A stretch of DNA of 64,000 nucleotides from Peribacillus simplex (GCF_030123325.1 NZ_CP126106.1:648001-712000), one strand, 5' to 3'; shown: positions 9,262 to 17,668, counted from the stretch's first letter. Program-made: numbers and translations. Notes: generated from the sequence alone by a model not told the origin.

Positions 9262-9335
9262 ACTCTTCTGTCCTTTTGCCTGAGATTGTGAATCCTTCGG
9301 CGCTGCATCTTGTACAGTCTCTCCAGAAGCTGCTC
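9262..9335 (-). promoter_or_regulatory. glycine riboswitch aptamer (gcvT motif), apparently single
   Basis: Read on the minus strand, the leader shows conserved gcvT-motif blocks in order: TCTGGAGAGACTG, then GCGCCGAAGG, then CTCAGGCAAAAGGACAGAAG. The P1 strands CTTCT (9326-9330) and AGAAG (9264-9268) can pair. The layout, promoter-aptamer-terminator-gene, fits transcriptional control of the permease. I see only one complete aptamer; the 100 bases upstream in the leader do not show a second set of these blocks, though a partial 'ghost' aptamer is possible. Glycine riboswitches usually act as ON switches for cleavage genes; for a transporter the sign could differ. Confidence 0.88.
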
Positions 9336-9453
9336 CTGCTATAGTGTCATCCATAGCATTCATCGCTTGCTTGTATGCGGTTGTGAAGGAATGTCTGTCA
9401 GTGATAATCTTCCACTGTTGGATCATTCATTATGCTTATAAAATAATATTGGA

Positions 9454-9482
9454 ATTCTATCATCTATTTTTATGTAGGTCAA
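9454..9482 (-). promoter_or_regulatory. sigma-A type promoter for the riboswitch leader
   Basis: On the minus strand TTGACC (9477-9482), a 17-base spacer and TAGAAT (9454-9459). Transcription would start near 9447, giving a leader of about 400 bases that carries the aptamer and terminator. The rest of the intergenic DNA to 9851 is AT-rich, with only a weak plus-strand TTGTAT-N17-TATTAT near 9680-9710. Confidence 0.65.
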
Positions 9483-9851
9483 CAAATTTTTTTGAAATGA
9501 AACAGGCATTATTTACAGTTTAATGGTGGACTGTATTTAACTTAAGGTTTAAGCAAAAGTGATCGTTTTCTACTTTTTTTGAACAATCACTATTATAAAA
9601 TACTGAACATCATTTTTTTAAAATGATATTTTTAGATTAGAAAAATCGACAAGATATTATTGGCAACTGTTTTTTTCAAAAATACAATTGTATTTTTACA
9701 GAATATTTACTATTATAAGATAAGAAAATATAATTGAAGTGTTATGTAATATTGATTACGATCAAGCATTTCTAACCGCAATAATTAAAAGAGAGTCGTT
9801 CGTGGCAAGGATAGAAAAGCATTACCGATATTGCATCTGGGGGAGTTAATC

Positions 9852-11237
9852 ATGTCGAACAAGGAATTAAAGAGAGGGCTGGAATCTAGACATATTCAAA
9901 TGATAGCTTTGGGCGGAACCATCGGGGTCGGGTTATTCATGGGTTCTGCGAGCACGATCAAATGGACCGGGCCCTCTGTTATGCTTGCTTATGCAATCGC
10001 AGGTATTTTTATATTTTTCATCATGCGTTCCATGGGTGAGATGCTATATTTAGAACCGACTACAGGTTCTTTTGCAACCTTTGCAAGCAGCTATATACAT
10101 CCCTTGGCGGGTTATATGACTGCTTGGAGCAATTGGTTTCAATGGGTAATCGTCGGAATGTCCGAAATCATCGCGGTTGGGCTGTATATGCAATATTGGT
10201 TCCCGGAGTTACCTGCTTGGATACCAGGTGTGGTCGCCATGATCATCTTGGGGGCGGCAAACCTCATTTCCGTTAAATCCTTCGGGGAATTTGAATTTTG
10301 GTTTGCGCTTATAAAAATCATAACGATTATATTGATGATCATTGCCGGCCTTGGCCTTATCTTCTTTGGAATAGGAAATGGCGGGGATGCAATTGGATTA
10401 TCGAATCTTTGGGCAAATGGCGGCTTCTTTACGGGAGGCTGGACAGGGTTCTTCTTCGCGCTTTCCCTTGTCGTGGCTTCCTATCAAGGCGTTGAGCTTA
10501 TCGGCATAACAGCCGGAGAAGCGAAGAATCCAACGAAAACCGTAACAAAGGCGATCCAATCAATCATATGGCGCATATTAATTTTCTACATTGGTGCCAT
10601 ATTCGTCATCGTGACAGTCTTCCCTTGGGATCAACTGGATGACTTAGGCAGTCCATTTGTTTCAACCTTTGCCAAAATAGGTATCACTGCAGCGGCAGGC
10701 ATCATTAATTTTGTCGTAATCACTGCAGCAATGTCTGGATGCAACAGTGGGATTTTCAGTGCAGGACGTATGCTTTACACACTGGCATTGAATGGCCAAG
10801 CTCCGAAAGCCTTCGCTAAAGTATCTAAAAATGGAGTGCCGGCATATTGCACGATCGCTGTACTTTTAGGATTGGGCATCGGGGTTATCCTGAATTACCT
10901 TGCACCGCCGCAATTATTCCTTTATGTGTACAGTGCGAGTGTATTGCCTGGGATGATTCCATGGTTTGTCTTACTTATCAGTGAGCTTAAATTCAGAAAG
11001 GTGAATGCTGCTGAAATGGAGAAGCATCCTTTCAAAATGCCGTTGGCCCCTTTCAGTAACTATGCGACAATTGCCTTCTTACTGATGGTGCTGGTCGGTA
11101 TGTGGATCAATCCTAGTACAAGGATTTCCTTGGTTGTCGGGATCGTTTTCCTAGCCTTGGTCATAGCAAGTTATTACATCCTGAAAATGGATAAACGAAC
11201 ACCATTGGATGTTAAATCCGATGATGAGATTTCTTGA
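9852..11237 (+). CDS. amino-acid permease (AAT family, YbxG/ProY-like)
   Basis: 461 residues from ATG 9852, which sits behind GGGGGAG at 9839-9845; a TTG 21 bases upstream is less likely. About 12 hydrophobic segments and the AAT signature 'LKRGLESRHIQMIALGGTIGVGLFMGSA' are present. It is a paralog of the permease at 7707-9050 but diverged, and it lacks a riboswitch. Substrate (perhaps threonine, proline or a related neutral amino acid) cannot be fixed by eye. It is monocistronic, followed by a strong terminator. Confidence 0.87.
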   Translation: MSNKELKRGLESRHIQMIALGGTIGVGLFMGSASTIKWTGPSVMLAYAIAGIFIFFIMRSMGEMLYLEPTTGSFATFASSYIHPLAGYMTAWSNWFQWVIVGMSEIIAVGLYMQYWFPELPAWIPGVVAMIILGAANLISVKSFGEFEFWFALIKIITIILMIIAGLGLIFFGIGNGGDAIGLSNLWANGGFFTGGWTGFFFALSLVVASYQGVELIGITAGEAKNPTKTVTKAIQSIIWRILIFYIGAIFVIVTVFPWDQLDDLGSPFVSTFAKIGITAAAGIINFVVITAAMSGCNSGIFSAGRMLYTLALNGQAPKAFAKVSKNGVPAYCTIAVLLGLGIGVILNYLAPPQLFLYVYSASVLPGMIPWFVLLISELKFRKVNAAEMEKHPFKMPLAPFSNYATIAFLLMVLVGMWINPSTRISLVVGIVFLALVIASYYILKMDKRTPLDVKSDDEIS

Positions 11238-11253
11238 TAAGAAATACTAATAG

Positions 11254-11290
11254 AAAGCCCTTCTCTTAATTCGAGAAGGGCTTTTTTTGT
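11254..11290 (+). terminator. intrinsic terminator after the second permease
   Basis: A 12-bp perfect stem (11254-11265 with 11273-11284), a 7-base loop, and a T-run that begins inside the stem and continues to 11288. Confidence 0.9.
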
Positions 11291-11309
11291 CTTTGTGCAT
11301 CAATTTTTG

Positions 11310-11535
11310 GAATTCACGAGTAAATGCGTGGAATTCACGAGTAAAACGGTTGAATTCACGAGTAAATGCGTTGAATTCACGAGTAAATGCGTTGAATTCA
11401 CGAGTAAAACGGTTGAATTCACGAGTAAAAGCGTGGAAATCACGAGTAAAGCTGGAATTCACGAGTAAAACGTTTGAATTCACGAGTAAAACCGTAGAAT
11501 TCACGAGTAAATGCGTTGAATTCACGAGTAAAGCT
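11310..11535. repeat. tandem array of a 21-bp unit, eleven copies
   Basis: Eleven head-to-tail units begin at 11310, 11331, 11352, 11373, 11394, 11415, 11436, 11455, 11476, 11497 and 11518. The invariant part is GAATTCACGAGTAAA (one copy has GAAATCACGAGTAAA) followed by a variable 6-base tail such as TGCGTT, ACGGTT or AGCGTG. Unit 7 is 19 bases. Unit length is a multiple of three, which keeps frames open on both strands; I do not consider those frames genes. There are no unique spacers, so it is not a CRISPR. The array fills the space between the permease terminator and the next gene. Confidence 0.97.
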
Positions 11536-11637
11536 AATTTGACCCCATTACAAGGAAGGGCCAGCAAGGGAAATGTACCGTCCTGCCAGGTTTTTTCATA
11601 GGATGTAACATATTTACCCGAGGAAGGGGTTATCTTT

Positions 11638-12987
11638 TTGGAAAGAACAAAGCTTACCGGGCGTATCGTTACACCTAATGATGCTGAGTATGAGCATGCC
11701 AGGATAAATAATAATTTAAGTTTTGCTAAATTCCCAAAGGTTATTGTGTTTTGTCAAAATTCGAATGATGTGTTGAATTCATTGAAATGGGCCCGGGAAA
11801 ATCATGTACCTTTCCGGGTTAGGAGCGGCAGGCATAGTTATGAAAATTTTTCATTAGTGAATGGCGGTCAAATCATTGATATTAGTGAAATGTACAATAT
11901 CAAGGTCAATCGTGAGAAGATGATCGCAAAAATTGAAGCCGGAGCTGATTTAGGGCGGGTATATAATACGTTATGGAACTATGGCACGACGATTCCGGCA
12001 GGGACCGAAAGCAGTGTTGGTGTTGTAGGTCTTACGCTCGGCGGTGGAATAGGTATGTTAACGAGGCACTTTGGACTTACTTGTGATAATCTTCTTGAAT
12101 TAGAAATGGTAAGGGCGTGTGGAAAGAGGGGCGCCAAACTCATTAAAGCAAATAGGGAAATCAATAGTGATTTATTTTGGGCATGCTGCGGGGGAGGAGG
12201 GGGAAACTTTGGCATAGTCACTTCTCTTACTTTCAGGGTACACCCCGTATCAAGGGTATCCATTTTCTCCGTCACATGGGAATGGGAAGATTTTGAAGCG
12301 GTGTTTGAAGCCTGGCAGGATTGGGCCCCTCAAGCTGATGAATGCTTAACTTCTGAAATAGAATTCAAGGCAAAGGAAGCGAACGAAATTATTGCTCAAG
12401 GTGAATTTGTTGGAACGGCACATAGATTGAAGCAGCTATTAAAGCCTATGACAAAAACTGGTTCACCAATAAATGTCATGATAGAGGAAGTCCCATACAT
12501 TGAAGCAGTAAGGTTCTTTGATTATCCGGCTGGGAATCAACCGGCGTATCGAAAGAGGTCAGGATCTTTCATTGAAAAAACTTTTTCACAGCAAGCCATC
12601 ATGACCATGAAACATTTTTTGGAGAATGCTCCAAATGAAAATGCAGCCATTTGGCACCAATCCTTGGGAGGAGTTGCGGGCCTTAAAGATCCAAAGGAGA
12701 CAGCTTTTTATTATCGCGATGCCATCATCGCCCAGGAGTATCAGGCAACATGGGCCAATCCAGAAGAAGAACGGCTAAACATTCGTTGGATCAAGGACCT
12801 GAAGCGCGCCTTGTCGCCATTCACTACTGGTGACTACGTGAATTGGCCGGATACTCTCATCAAAGATTGGCCAACTGCGTACTATGGAGAAAATTTTAAA
12901 CGGCTTCGGGAAGTGAAAACGAGGTATGATCCATACAATGCGTTTAAGTTCCCTCAAAGCATACCGCCATTAAATAAGTGGGGTTGA
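11638..12987 (+). CDS. FAD-linked oxidoreductase, berberine-bridge-enzyme type (YgaK/CotQ-like)
   Basis: 449 residues. The FAD-binding PCMH fold is shown by 'VPFRVRSGRHSYENFSLV' near 60 with the His that commonly carries the flavin 8-alpha bond, and by 'GVVGLTLGGGIGMLTRHFGL' near 126. The C-terminal BBE motif 'YYGENFKRLREVKTRYDPYNAFKFPQSI' is complete. A second flavin-linking Cys of the bicovalent type is not obvious. Start is TTG 11638 with AGGAAGGGG at 11621-11629. Bacillus subtilis has YgaK and the spore-coat CotQ (YvdP) of this family. Substrate unknown; probably oxidation of an alcohol or sugar with O2. Confidence 0.85.
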   Translation: MERTKLTGRIVTPNDAEYEHARINNNLSFAKFPKVIVFCQNSNDVLNSLKWARENHVPFRVRSGRHSYENFSLVNGGQIIDISEMYNIKVNREKMIAKIEAGADLGRVYNTLWNYGTTIPAGTESSVGVVGLTLGGGIGMLTRHFGLTCDNLLELEMVRACGKRGAKLIKANREINSDLFWACCGGGGGNFGIVTSLTFRVHPVSRVSIFSVTWEWEDFEAVFEAWQDWAPQADECLTSEIEFKAKEANEIIAQGEFVGTAHRLKQLLKPMTKTGSPINVMIEEVPYIEAVRFFDYPAGNQPAYRKRSGSFIEKTFSQQAIMTMKHFLENAPNENAAIWHQSLGGVAGLKDPKETAFYYRDAIIAQEYQATWANPEEERLNIRWIKDLKRALSPFTTGDYVNWPDTLIKDWPTAYYGENFKRLREVKTRYDPYNAFKFPQSIPPLNKWG

Positions 12988-13020
12988 AAAGCTTGGATGC
13001 ATCAAAAATATCCATTATAA

Positions 13021-13060
13021 AGGCCTATCCCTAAATTGGATATAGGCCTCTTTCTTCTTG
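13021..13060 (+). terminator. terminator after the FAD oxidoreductase
   Basis: AGGCCTATCC (13021-13030) pairs with GGATATAGGCCT (13038-13049) with a two-base bulge, followed by a pyrimidine-rich CTTTCTTCTTG tail. Confidence 0.7.
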
Positions 13061-13093
13061 TTTTGAATCATTTAATCGAGATAATACTCAAAA

Positions 13094-13306
13094 TCATTCT
13101 GCTTGCTGAGCTTGTACTGTATTGTAAACCTGATTTACGGAAGATTGGGCTTGGGCGATTTCTTGAGCAGCTTGTTTAATGGCTTCTTGTGCCAAAGTTG
13201 GATCAGAGGAAGATTTTTCAATTGCTTGTGAAAGTAAGGTTTGCGTAAGGGTGACATTTGCTTTTGCTTGATTTAATTGATTGATATCAATTTGTTGTTG
13301 AGGCAT
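13094..13306 (-). CDS. small Gln/Ala-rich helical protein, unknown function
   Basis: 70 residues, starting MPQQQIDINQLNQAKANV and ending in AQQAE, with no signal peptide or membrane segment. Composition is rich in Gln, Ala and Ser with heptad-like spacing of hydrophobics, so one long helix or a helical hairpin is likely. It has a good ribosome site (AAGGAGAGAAACTTC before ATG on the minus strand), which supports a real gene. I do not recognise the family. Small proteins like this in Bacillus include coat and matrix components, but nothing here proves that. Confidence 0.65.
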   Translation of the reverse strand: MPQQQIDINQLNQAKANVTLTQTLLSQAIEKSSSDPTLAQEAIKQAAQEIAQAQSSVNQVYNTVQAQQAE

Positions 13307-13637
13307 GAAGTTTCTCTCCTTATGTCATTATTGGAATTACTCCATTAGGATGACCTTTCTTTTCTTTTTTATAAGGAGAAAAATATATAATTTAGGCAGG
13401 ATGGACAGCTTGGAAATTTTCTGTAACAGGAAAAAAATCCAATGGAATAAACAACAAATTCGTAAAAAAGTTAGGATTGAAAAGAGGCAGAAAGAGAATG
13501 GGATTATTCGTTTTATTTACTTGGAATCCTTAAATTTTCATCGGCATAATTCGTATTATGTTCCTTGAATATCATAATGTATGAAAACGCAAAAAATTTA
13601 TCGTGACTTTTTGCTTGTTCAGTTAATTAAATTATAC

Positions 13638-13666
13638 TTTACTTATTGGTTTTATCAGATTAAAAT
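13638..13666 (+). promoter_or_regulatory. probable promoter of the LysR regulator
   Basis: TTTACT (13638-13643), 17-base spacer, TAAAAT (13661-13666). A start near 13673 gives a leader of about 105 bases that contains the hairpin at 13711-13745. The 330 bases between the small minus-strand gene and this promoter hold no gene I can support. Confidence 0.45.
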
Positions 13667-13710
13667 CGGAGAAAGAATTATTATAAGAGGATGAGCTGAT
13701 TGGACAACCG

Positions 13711-13750
13711 AAAGCTCCTGAACGCTATAAGCGAACAGGGGCTTTTTGCG
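13711..13750 (+). terminator. terminator-like hairpin inside the LysR leader
   Basis: AAAGCTCCTG (13711-13720) pairs with CAGGGGCTTT (13736-13745, one G-T pair); an inner CGCT/AGCG stem (13723-13726 with 13730-13733) stacks on it across a symmetric AA/AA loop; five T follow from 13743. It lies between the promoter and the regulator's ATG, the position of an attenuator. An upstream GAGCT (13693-13697) could pair with AGCTC (13713-13717) as a competing fold. Confidence 0.6.
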
Positions 13751-13777
13751 TTCATTTTGGAAAAAGGAGTTGGCAAG

Positions 13778-14689
13778 ATGAATATTGATCATATTGAAGC
13801 TTTTATGTATGTTGTTCACCTTAATAGTTTTCATAAGGCCGCAGAGGCAATGTTTTTATCACAGCCAACGGTTTCGGCAAGAATTAAGACGCTTGAAAGT
13901 GAACTCGATTCAGTACTATTTGAGAGGCAAGGGAGAGGGATTATTTTAACTGAAAAAGGGAAAGCCTTCATTCCATTTGCGGATCAAATTATTCGTACCT
14001 TTCACCAGGGGAAAAAGCAGTTGAAAACAGGAAGCGAACTGGAGGAAATAACGATAGGGGCTAATATCATTACATCGCAATACTTTATTCCATATGCTCT
14101 TCCTCTATGGAAAAAGGAAAACCCTAATTTACGCTTTAAATTTATTTCAGCAACAAATGATGCATTAATGGAAAAATTGCTTCAGAAACAGGTCGATATA
14201 GCCTTTATGAAGGATGTTACACATAGTGGTCTGCAAAATTACAAAACCCTTGATAATTCGATTCGTTTAGTGGTGTATCCAGGACATCCATTTCAACTTC
14301 AAACTGAGCTAACAGTTCAGGAACTAGCAATGGAGCCGTTGGTATTTTTCGAGTGTGGTGCGTTTGACTGGAACCACGTTCATAAAATTTTTGAAGTATC
14401 TAATGTTGAGCCGCGCATTGAATTTCAGGTTGATCACCTGGAAGTGGCGAAATCGCTAATTCTTAGCAGAAGCTGTATCGGATTTTTACCGTACTTATGT
14501 ATTAAAAAAGAGTTAGAACAGGGAACTTTGGTTGAAGTGGATGTGTCACATTTAATCAAGATAAAGCAGCACATCTATCTGACGCATTTAAATCACGGGA
14601 TGGAAGCCCCCTTATTATGGAAAGACATTCTTTTTTCAATTCGGAAATTTGAGAAAAACCATCAGAAATTACAGATACAATCGAATTGA
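13778..14689 (+). CDS. LysR-family regulator of the cysteine-salvage operon (AscR/YtlI-like)
   Basis: 303 residues from ATG 13778, which follows AAAAAGGAG; a longer TTG-started frame would run through the leader hairpin and is less likely. The first 60 residues hold the winged helix-turn-helix ('FHKAAEAMFLSQPTVSARIKTLESEL'), the rest a periplasmic-binding-like effector domain. It lies directly ahead of and co-directional with the ten-gene sulfur operon. In Bacillus subtilis a LysR regulator (YtlI, AscR) next to the equivalent ytm operon activates it when sulfur is limiting; the same role is inferred here. The effector would be an O-acetylserine- or alkylcysteine-type metabolite. Confidence 0.8.
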   Translation: MNIDHIEAFMYVVHLNSFHKAAEAMFLSQPTVSARIKTLESELDSVLFERQGRGIILTEKGKAFIPFADQIIRTFHQGKKQLKTGSELEEITIGANIITSQYFIPYALPLWKKENPNLRFKFISATNDALMEKLLQKQVDIAFMKDVTHSGLQNYKTLDNSIRLVVYPGHPFQLQTELTVQELAMEPLVFFECGAFDWNHVHKIFEVSNVEPRIEFQVDHLEVAKSLILSRSCIGFLPYLCIKKELEQGTLVEVDVSHLIKIKQHIYLTHLNHGMEAPLLWKDILFSIRKFEKNHQKLQIQSN

Positions 14690-14706
14690 TAGATATTTTC
14701 TATCAA
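14686..14706. promoter_or_regulatory. 8-bp perfect inverted repeat at the regulator's stop codon
   Basis: TTGATAGA (14686-14693) and TCTATCAA (14699-14706) separated by five bases, overlapping the LysR stop. It may be a weak terminator for the regulator (a T-run follows at 14713-14719) or a LysR operator about 45-70 bases ahead of the candidate -35 region of the operon. Confidence 0.45.
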
Positions 14707-14751
14707 TACAATATTTTTTTCTATTAGTTAAACCATTGCCATTAGCATGTT

Positions 14752-14780
14752 TTAGGTGATAGGATATGTCAAAATATAAT
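14752..14780 (+). promoter_or_regulatory. candidate activator-dependent promoter of the sulfur operon
   Basis: A perfect -10 TATAAT (14775-14780) is preceded at 17 bases by a poor -35, TTAGGT (14752-14757). A strong -10 with a weak -35 suits a promoter that needs a LysR activator. A second, weaker option is TTGCCA (14736-14741) with TAGGAT (14760-14765). Confidence 0.4.
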
Positions 14781-14822
14781 TATTCGCATAAGTAAACTTT
14801 GAATTAAAGCGGAGGAGAGAAT

Positions 14823-15845
14823 ATGAGTTATAAGCTTGGCATTTTAGACCAAAGCCCGATATTTCCAGGAGCTTCAGCATTTGATGCACTACAGCAAACC
14901 ATTAATCTGGCTAGACATGCAGAAGAGTGGGGTTATACCCGTTTCTGGGTATCGGAACATCATCATGCCGAACAGCTGGCGGGGTCCTCCCCGGAAGTAT
15001 TGATTTCTTATTTATTAGCCCAGACAAAATCGATTCGGGTAGGGTCCGGAGGTGTTATGCTTCAGCATTATAGTCCATATAAAGTGGCGGAAAACTTTCA
15101 CGTGTTATCGAATCTTTCGCCAGGCAGGGTAGACCTTGGCATCGGAAAGGCACCAGGTGGTCTCCCCTTATCAACGAAGGCGCTACAGTTTGGAACTGTG
15201 AATGATGGAAAAGATTTCGAAGAGCGGTTATCTTTCCTGCAGAAAATAATTGAAAATTCAATTAATGAAACTCACCCGCTTGCAGGCATTCAAGCGACAC
15301 CACTCCCTTCGGAAAATCCTAAGATGTTTTTGCTTGGTGCTAGTGCCGGCAGTGCCAGGCTAGCAGCCGATCTTGGGATATCTTATGTATTTGCTCGATT
15401 TATCAACAGTAATGAGACTGTACTTGAAGATGCTGCACGCATTTACCAAAGTATCTATCCGACTGGGAGCTTTAAGGTATCGGTTTCAGTGATTGCTGCT
15501 CCTTCACAACTAGAAGCGGAACAGTTAACAGGTGATCAGAAGATCGTGAAAGTTCATCTCAAAAGCGGTCGTTCTGTCACGGTCCAAACACTAGCGCAAG
15601 CAGAGTTATTCGGGAAGCAGTCTGGGGAGCCTTACGAAATAGAAGAACAGGATTCCAATATTATTGCTGGAACTCCTTCTTATGTAAAAGAAGTCTTAGC
15701 AAATTTACATGAAAAGTACGGGGTGGATGAGTTTATCCTGCATTCGCCGATTTTAAAGGAAGCCGAAAGGTTCAGATCTTTTCGATTGTTGAGTCCACTT
15801 CAATTAGCCATATCTGAAGAGAAACACGTTACGAGCCAAAATTAA
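14823..15845 (+). CDS. cmoO: luciferase-like flavin-dependent monooxygenase (CmoO/YtmO-like)
   Basis: 340 residues. The start 'YKLGILDQSPIFPG', the segment 'RFWVSEHHHAEQLAGSSPEV' and 'GSGGVMLQHYSPYKVAE' are typical of the bacterial luciferase-like TIM-barrel family (LLM). Members use reduced FMN and O2. It is the first gene of the salvage operon, behind GCGGAGGAGAG. In Bacillus subtilis the equivalent gene (ytmO, cmoO) accompanies the oxidative removal of S-substituents from N-acetylated cysteine derivatives. Which of the two monooxygenases in this operon performs which step is not evident from sequence. Confidence 0.8.
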   Translation: MSYKLGILDQSPIFPGASAFDALQQTINLARHAEEWGYTRFWVSEHHHAEQLAGSSPEVLISYLLAQTKSIRVGSGGVMLQHYSPYKVAENFHVLSNLSPGRVDLGIGKAPGGLPLSTKALQFGTVNDGKDFEERLSFLQKIIENSINETHPLAGIQATPLPSENPKMFLLGASAGSARLAADLGISYVFARFINSNETVLEDAARIYQSIYPTGSFKVSVSVIAAPSQLEAEQLTGDQKIVKVHLKSGRSVTVQTLAQAELFGKQSGEPYEIEEQDSNIIAGTPSYVKEVLANLHEKYGVDEFILHSPILKEAERFRSFRLLSPLQLAISEEKHVTSQN

Positions 15846-15913
15846 AAAGTCTTCAGTAATTAGGGAAGATGGTAGATGAAGTCATAAACCGATTAATTAA
15901 AGGAGGAGTATTG

Positions 15914-17248
15914 ATGACTGAGCAGAGAAAGTTGAAGCTTGGAGCGCTTATTCATGGAGTTGGAGGGAGTATATCCGGTTGGAGACATCCAGACATTCAA
16001 GCAGATGCCAGTGTTAGTCTTGAATATTATAAGGAGCAGGCCCAGAAGGCTGAAGAGGGAAAGTTCGATTTACTTTTCATTGCTGACGGATTGTTTATCA
16101 ATGAGAAGTCAATTCCGCATTTTTTAAATCGATTTGAACCAATTACCATTTTATCCGCACTCGCTGCTTTCACATCAAGAATAGGGCTTGTCGGAACAGT
16201 TTCCACCTCATACAGTGAGCCATTTACAGTAGCTCGGCAATTTGCTTCACTTGATCACATTAGTCAAGGTCGTGGAGGATGGAACCTTGTTACTACCCCT
16301 CTTGAGAGTACTGCCTTGAACTATAACAAAACGATTGAAGAACACCCTGATCATGCCAAACGCTATCGGATAGCATCAGAATATATACAAGTCACCAAAG
16401 GACTTTGGGATTCATGGGAGGATGACGCGTTTACTCGGGATAAAGAATCCGGTGAGTTTTTTGATCCTTCTAAAATGCATCAATTAAAGCATAAAGGAGA
16501 ATTTTTCTCCGTGCAAGGACCACTCAACATTGCCAGATCTAAACAGGGGAGACCTGTCGTTTTTCAAGCTGGTTCATCAGAAGCTGGCAAAAATTTTGCG
16601 GCTAAAGAAGCGGATGCAATTTTTACAGGTCAACCAACATTGGAAGATGCAAAGATATTTTATCAAGATGTAAAAAACAGGGCTATTGCATTCGGGAGAA
16701 ATCCTGATGAAATTGTAATTCTGCCAGGTATCGCGCCAATCATTGGTGCAACTGAGGAAGAGGCGGAGCACAAATATCAAGAACTAGCTAACCTAGTTTC
16801 TATAGATAAGGCGCTTGACTATTTGGGGCGTTACTTCGATCATCATGATTTTTCCCAATATGAACTGGATGCACCTTTCCCAAATCTCGGAGACATCGGA
16901 AAAAACAGTTTCAGAAGTACGACTGATCGAATTAAACAGGAAGCGAAGGAGAAACAGCTAACGCTCCGTCAAGTTGCACTTAAAGAGGCTACACCCCGGA
17001 CTTCTTTCATTGGAACCCCAGAGAAAGTGGCGCATTTGATTCAGCAATGGTTTGAAGAGAAGGGGGCGGACGGATTTATCTTTTCTTCAAGTGTTCCAAA
17101 TGCTTTAAGTGACTTTGTAGACGATGTGGTCCCTATCCTTCAAAAAAGGGGAATATATCGTACAGAATATGAAGCAGAAACCTTAAGAGGCAACTTGGGG
17201 CTTCCATTCCCGGAAAATCGTTATGCGAAGGAAAGCATTAATCAATGA
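15914..17248 (+). CDS. cmoJ: NtaA/SnaA/SoxA-type flavin monooxygenase (CmoJ/YtnJ-like)
   Basis: 444 residues from ATG 15914, just after AAAGGAGGAG. Family marks: 'RKLKLGALIHGVGGSISGWRHP', 'FDLLFIADGLF', 'QGRGGWNLVTT' and 'GRPVVFQAGSSEAGKNFAA', all typical of the nitrilotriacetate/dibenzothiophene/alkanesulfonate monooxygenase group. It needs a flavin reductase for FMNH2, not seen in this window. In Bacillus subtilis, YtnJ (CmoJ) hydroxylates N-acetyl-S-alkylcysteine so that the alkyl group is lost and cysteine is recovered. Same operon as the gene before (about 70 bp gap). Confidence 0.83.
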   Translation: MTEQRKLKLGALIHGVGGSISGWRHPDIQADASVSLEYYKEQAQKAEEGKFDLLFIADGLFINEKSIPHFLNRFEPITILSALAAFTSRIGLVGTVSTSYSEPFTVARQFASLDHISQGRGGWNLVTTPLESTALNYNKTIEEHPDHAKRYRIASEYIQVTKGLWDSWEDDAFTRDKESGEFFDPSKMHQLKHKGEFFSVQGPLNIARSKQGRPVVFQAGSSEAGKNFAAKEADAIFTGQPTLEDAKIFYQDVKNRAIAFGRNPDEIVILPGIAPIIGATEEEAEHKYQELANLVSIDKALDYLGRYFDHHDFSQYELDAPFPNLGDIGKNSFRSTTDRIKQEAKEKQLTLRQVALKEATPRTSFIGTPEKVAHLIQQWFEEKGADGFIFSSSVPNALSDFVDDVVPILQKRGIYRTEYEAETLRGNLGLPFPENRYAKESINQ

Positions 17249-17286
17249 TATAAGAATCATTTGAAAAATTGAAGGAGGAATAAGAA

Positions 17287-17547
17287 ATGGGAGAAGCGCT
17301 ATCTGTCGTCGTTTGGTCAAAACAAGGATGTCACTATTGCGAGGAGGTTAAACAATACTTAAAAGAAAAGGAGATCGCTTATCAAACGGTGGATGTTACC
17401 AATCATGATGATCGGCGAGATATTTTAGAAATCAAATATGGGGTTCGGCATGTGCCCATTATTGAAATTGGGCGAGGCAGCGTATATGAGAGCGTTACGG
17501 AAATTGGAATTCCTCATCTTGAAAAAGTACTTAAACGTGTACAATAA
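17287..17547 (+). CDS. cmoI: glutaredoxin-like protein (CmoI/YtnI-like)
   Basis: 86 residues with the thioredoxin-fold start 'VVVWSKQGCHYCEEVKQYL'; the redox motif CHYC is at about 15-18, and the cis-Pro in 'HVPIIEIG' is in place. A likely role is reduction of a disulfide or sulfenyl intermediate released in the cysteine salvage pathway, as proposed for the B. subtilis counterpart. It has an ideal ribosome site (GAAGGAGGAATAAGAA before ATG) and follows cmoJ by 38 bp. Confidence 0.82.
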   Translation: MGEALSVVVWSKQGCHYCEEVKQYLKEKEIAYQTVDVTNHDDRRDILEIKYGVRHVPIIEIGRGSVYESVTEIGIPHLEKVLKRVQ

Positions 17548-17668
17548 CAAAAAATCAAGCGTTTAAATCTGAGTTTATATGCATGAGTGATTGAATTAAG
17601 GAAAGATTGCATAAGTAAATCCGACTATTCTTGTGTAAATAATATGTTATAGAAACGGGGAGTTAATC

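Noticed and set aside
11310..11535. Tandem repeats as a CRISPR array
   Set aside because: Units are contiguous at 21 bp with no unique spacers, and no cas genes are present.
11247..11601. Open frames of about 105 residues on both strands across the tandem array
   Set aside because: They are open only because the 21-bp unit is a multiple of three and lacks stops in those frames; the proteins are pure repeats and there is no ribosome site of note.
13305..13568. Plus-strand frame of 87 residues beside the small Gln/Ala-rich gene
   Set aside because: It starts inside the opposite gene's ATG region, has no ribosome site and an unconvincing composition.
13700..13777. N-terminal extension of the LysR protein from TTG 13700
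   Set aside because: The extension runs through a terminator-like hairpin, while ATG 13778 has a good ribosome site and gives the normal LysR N-terminus.
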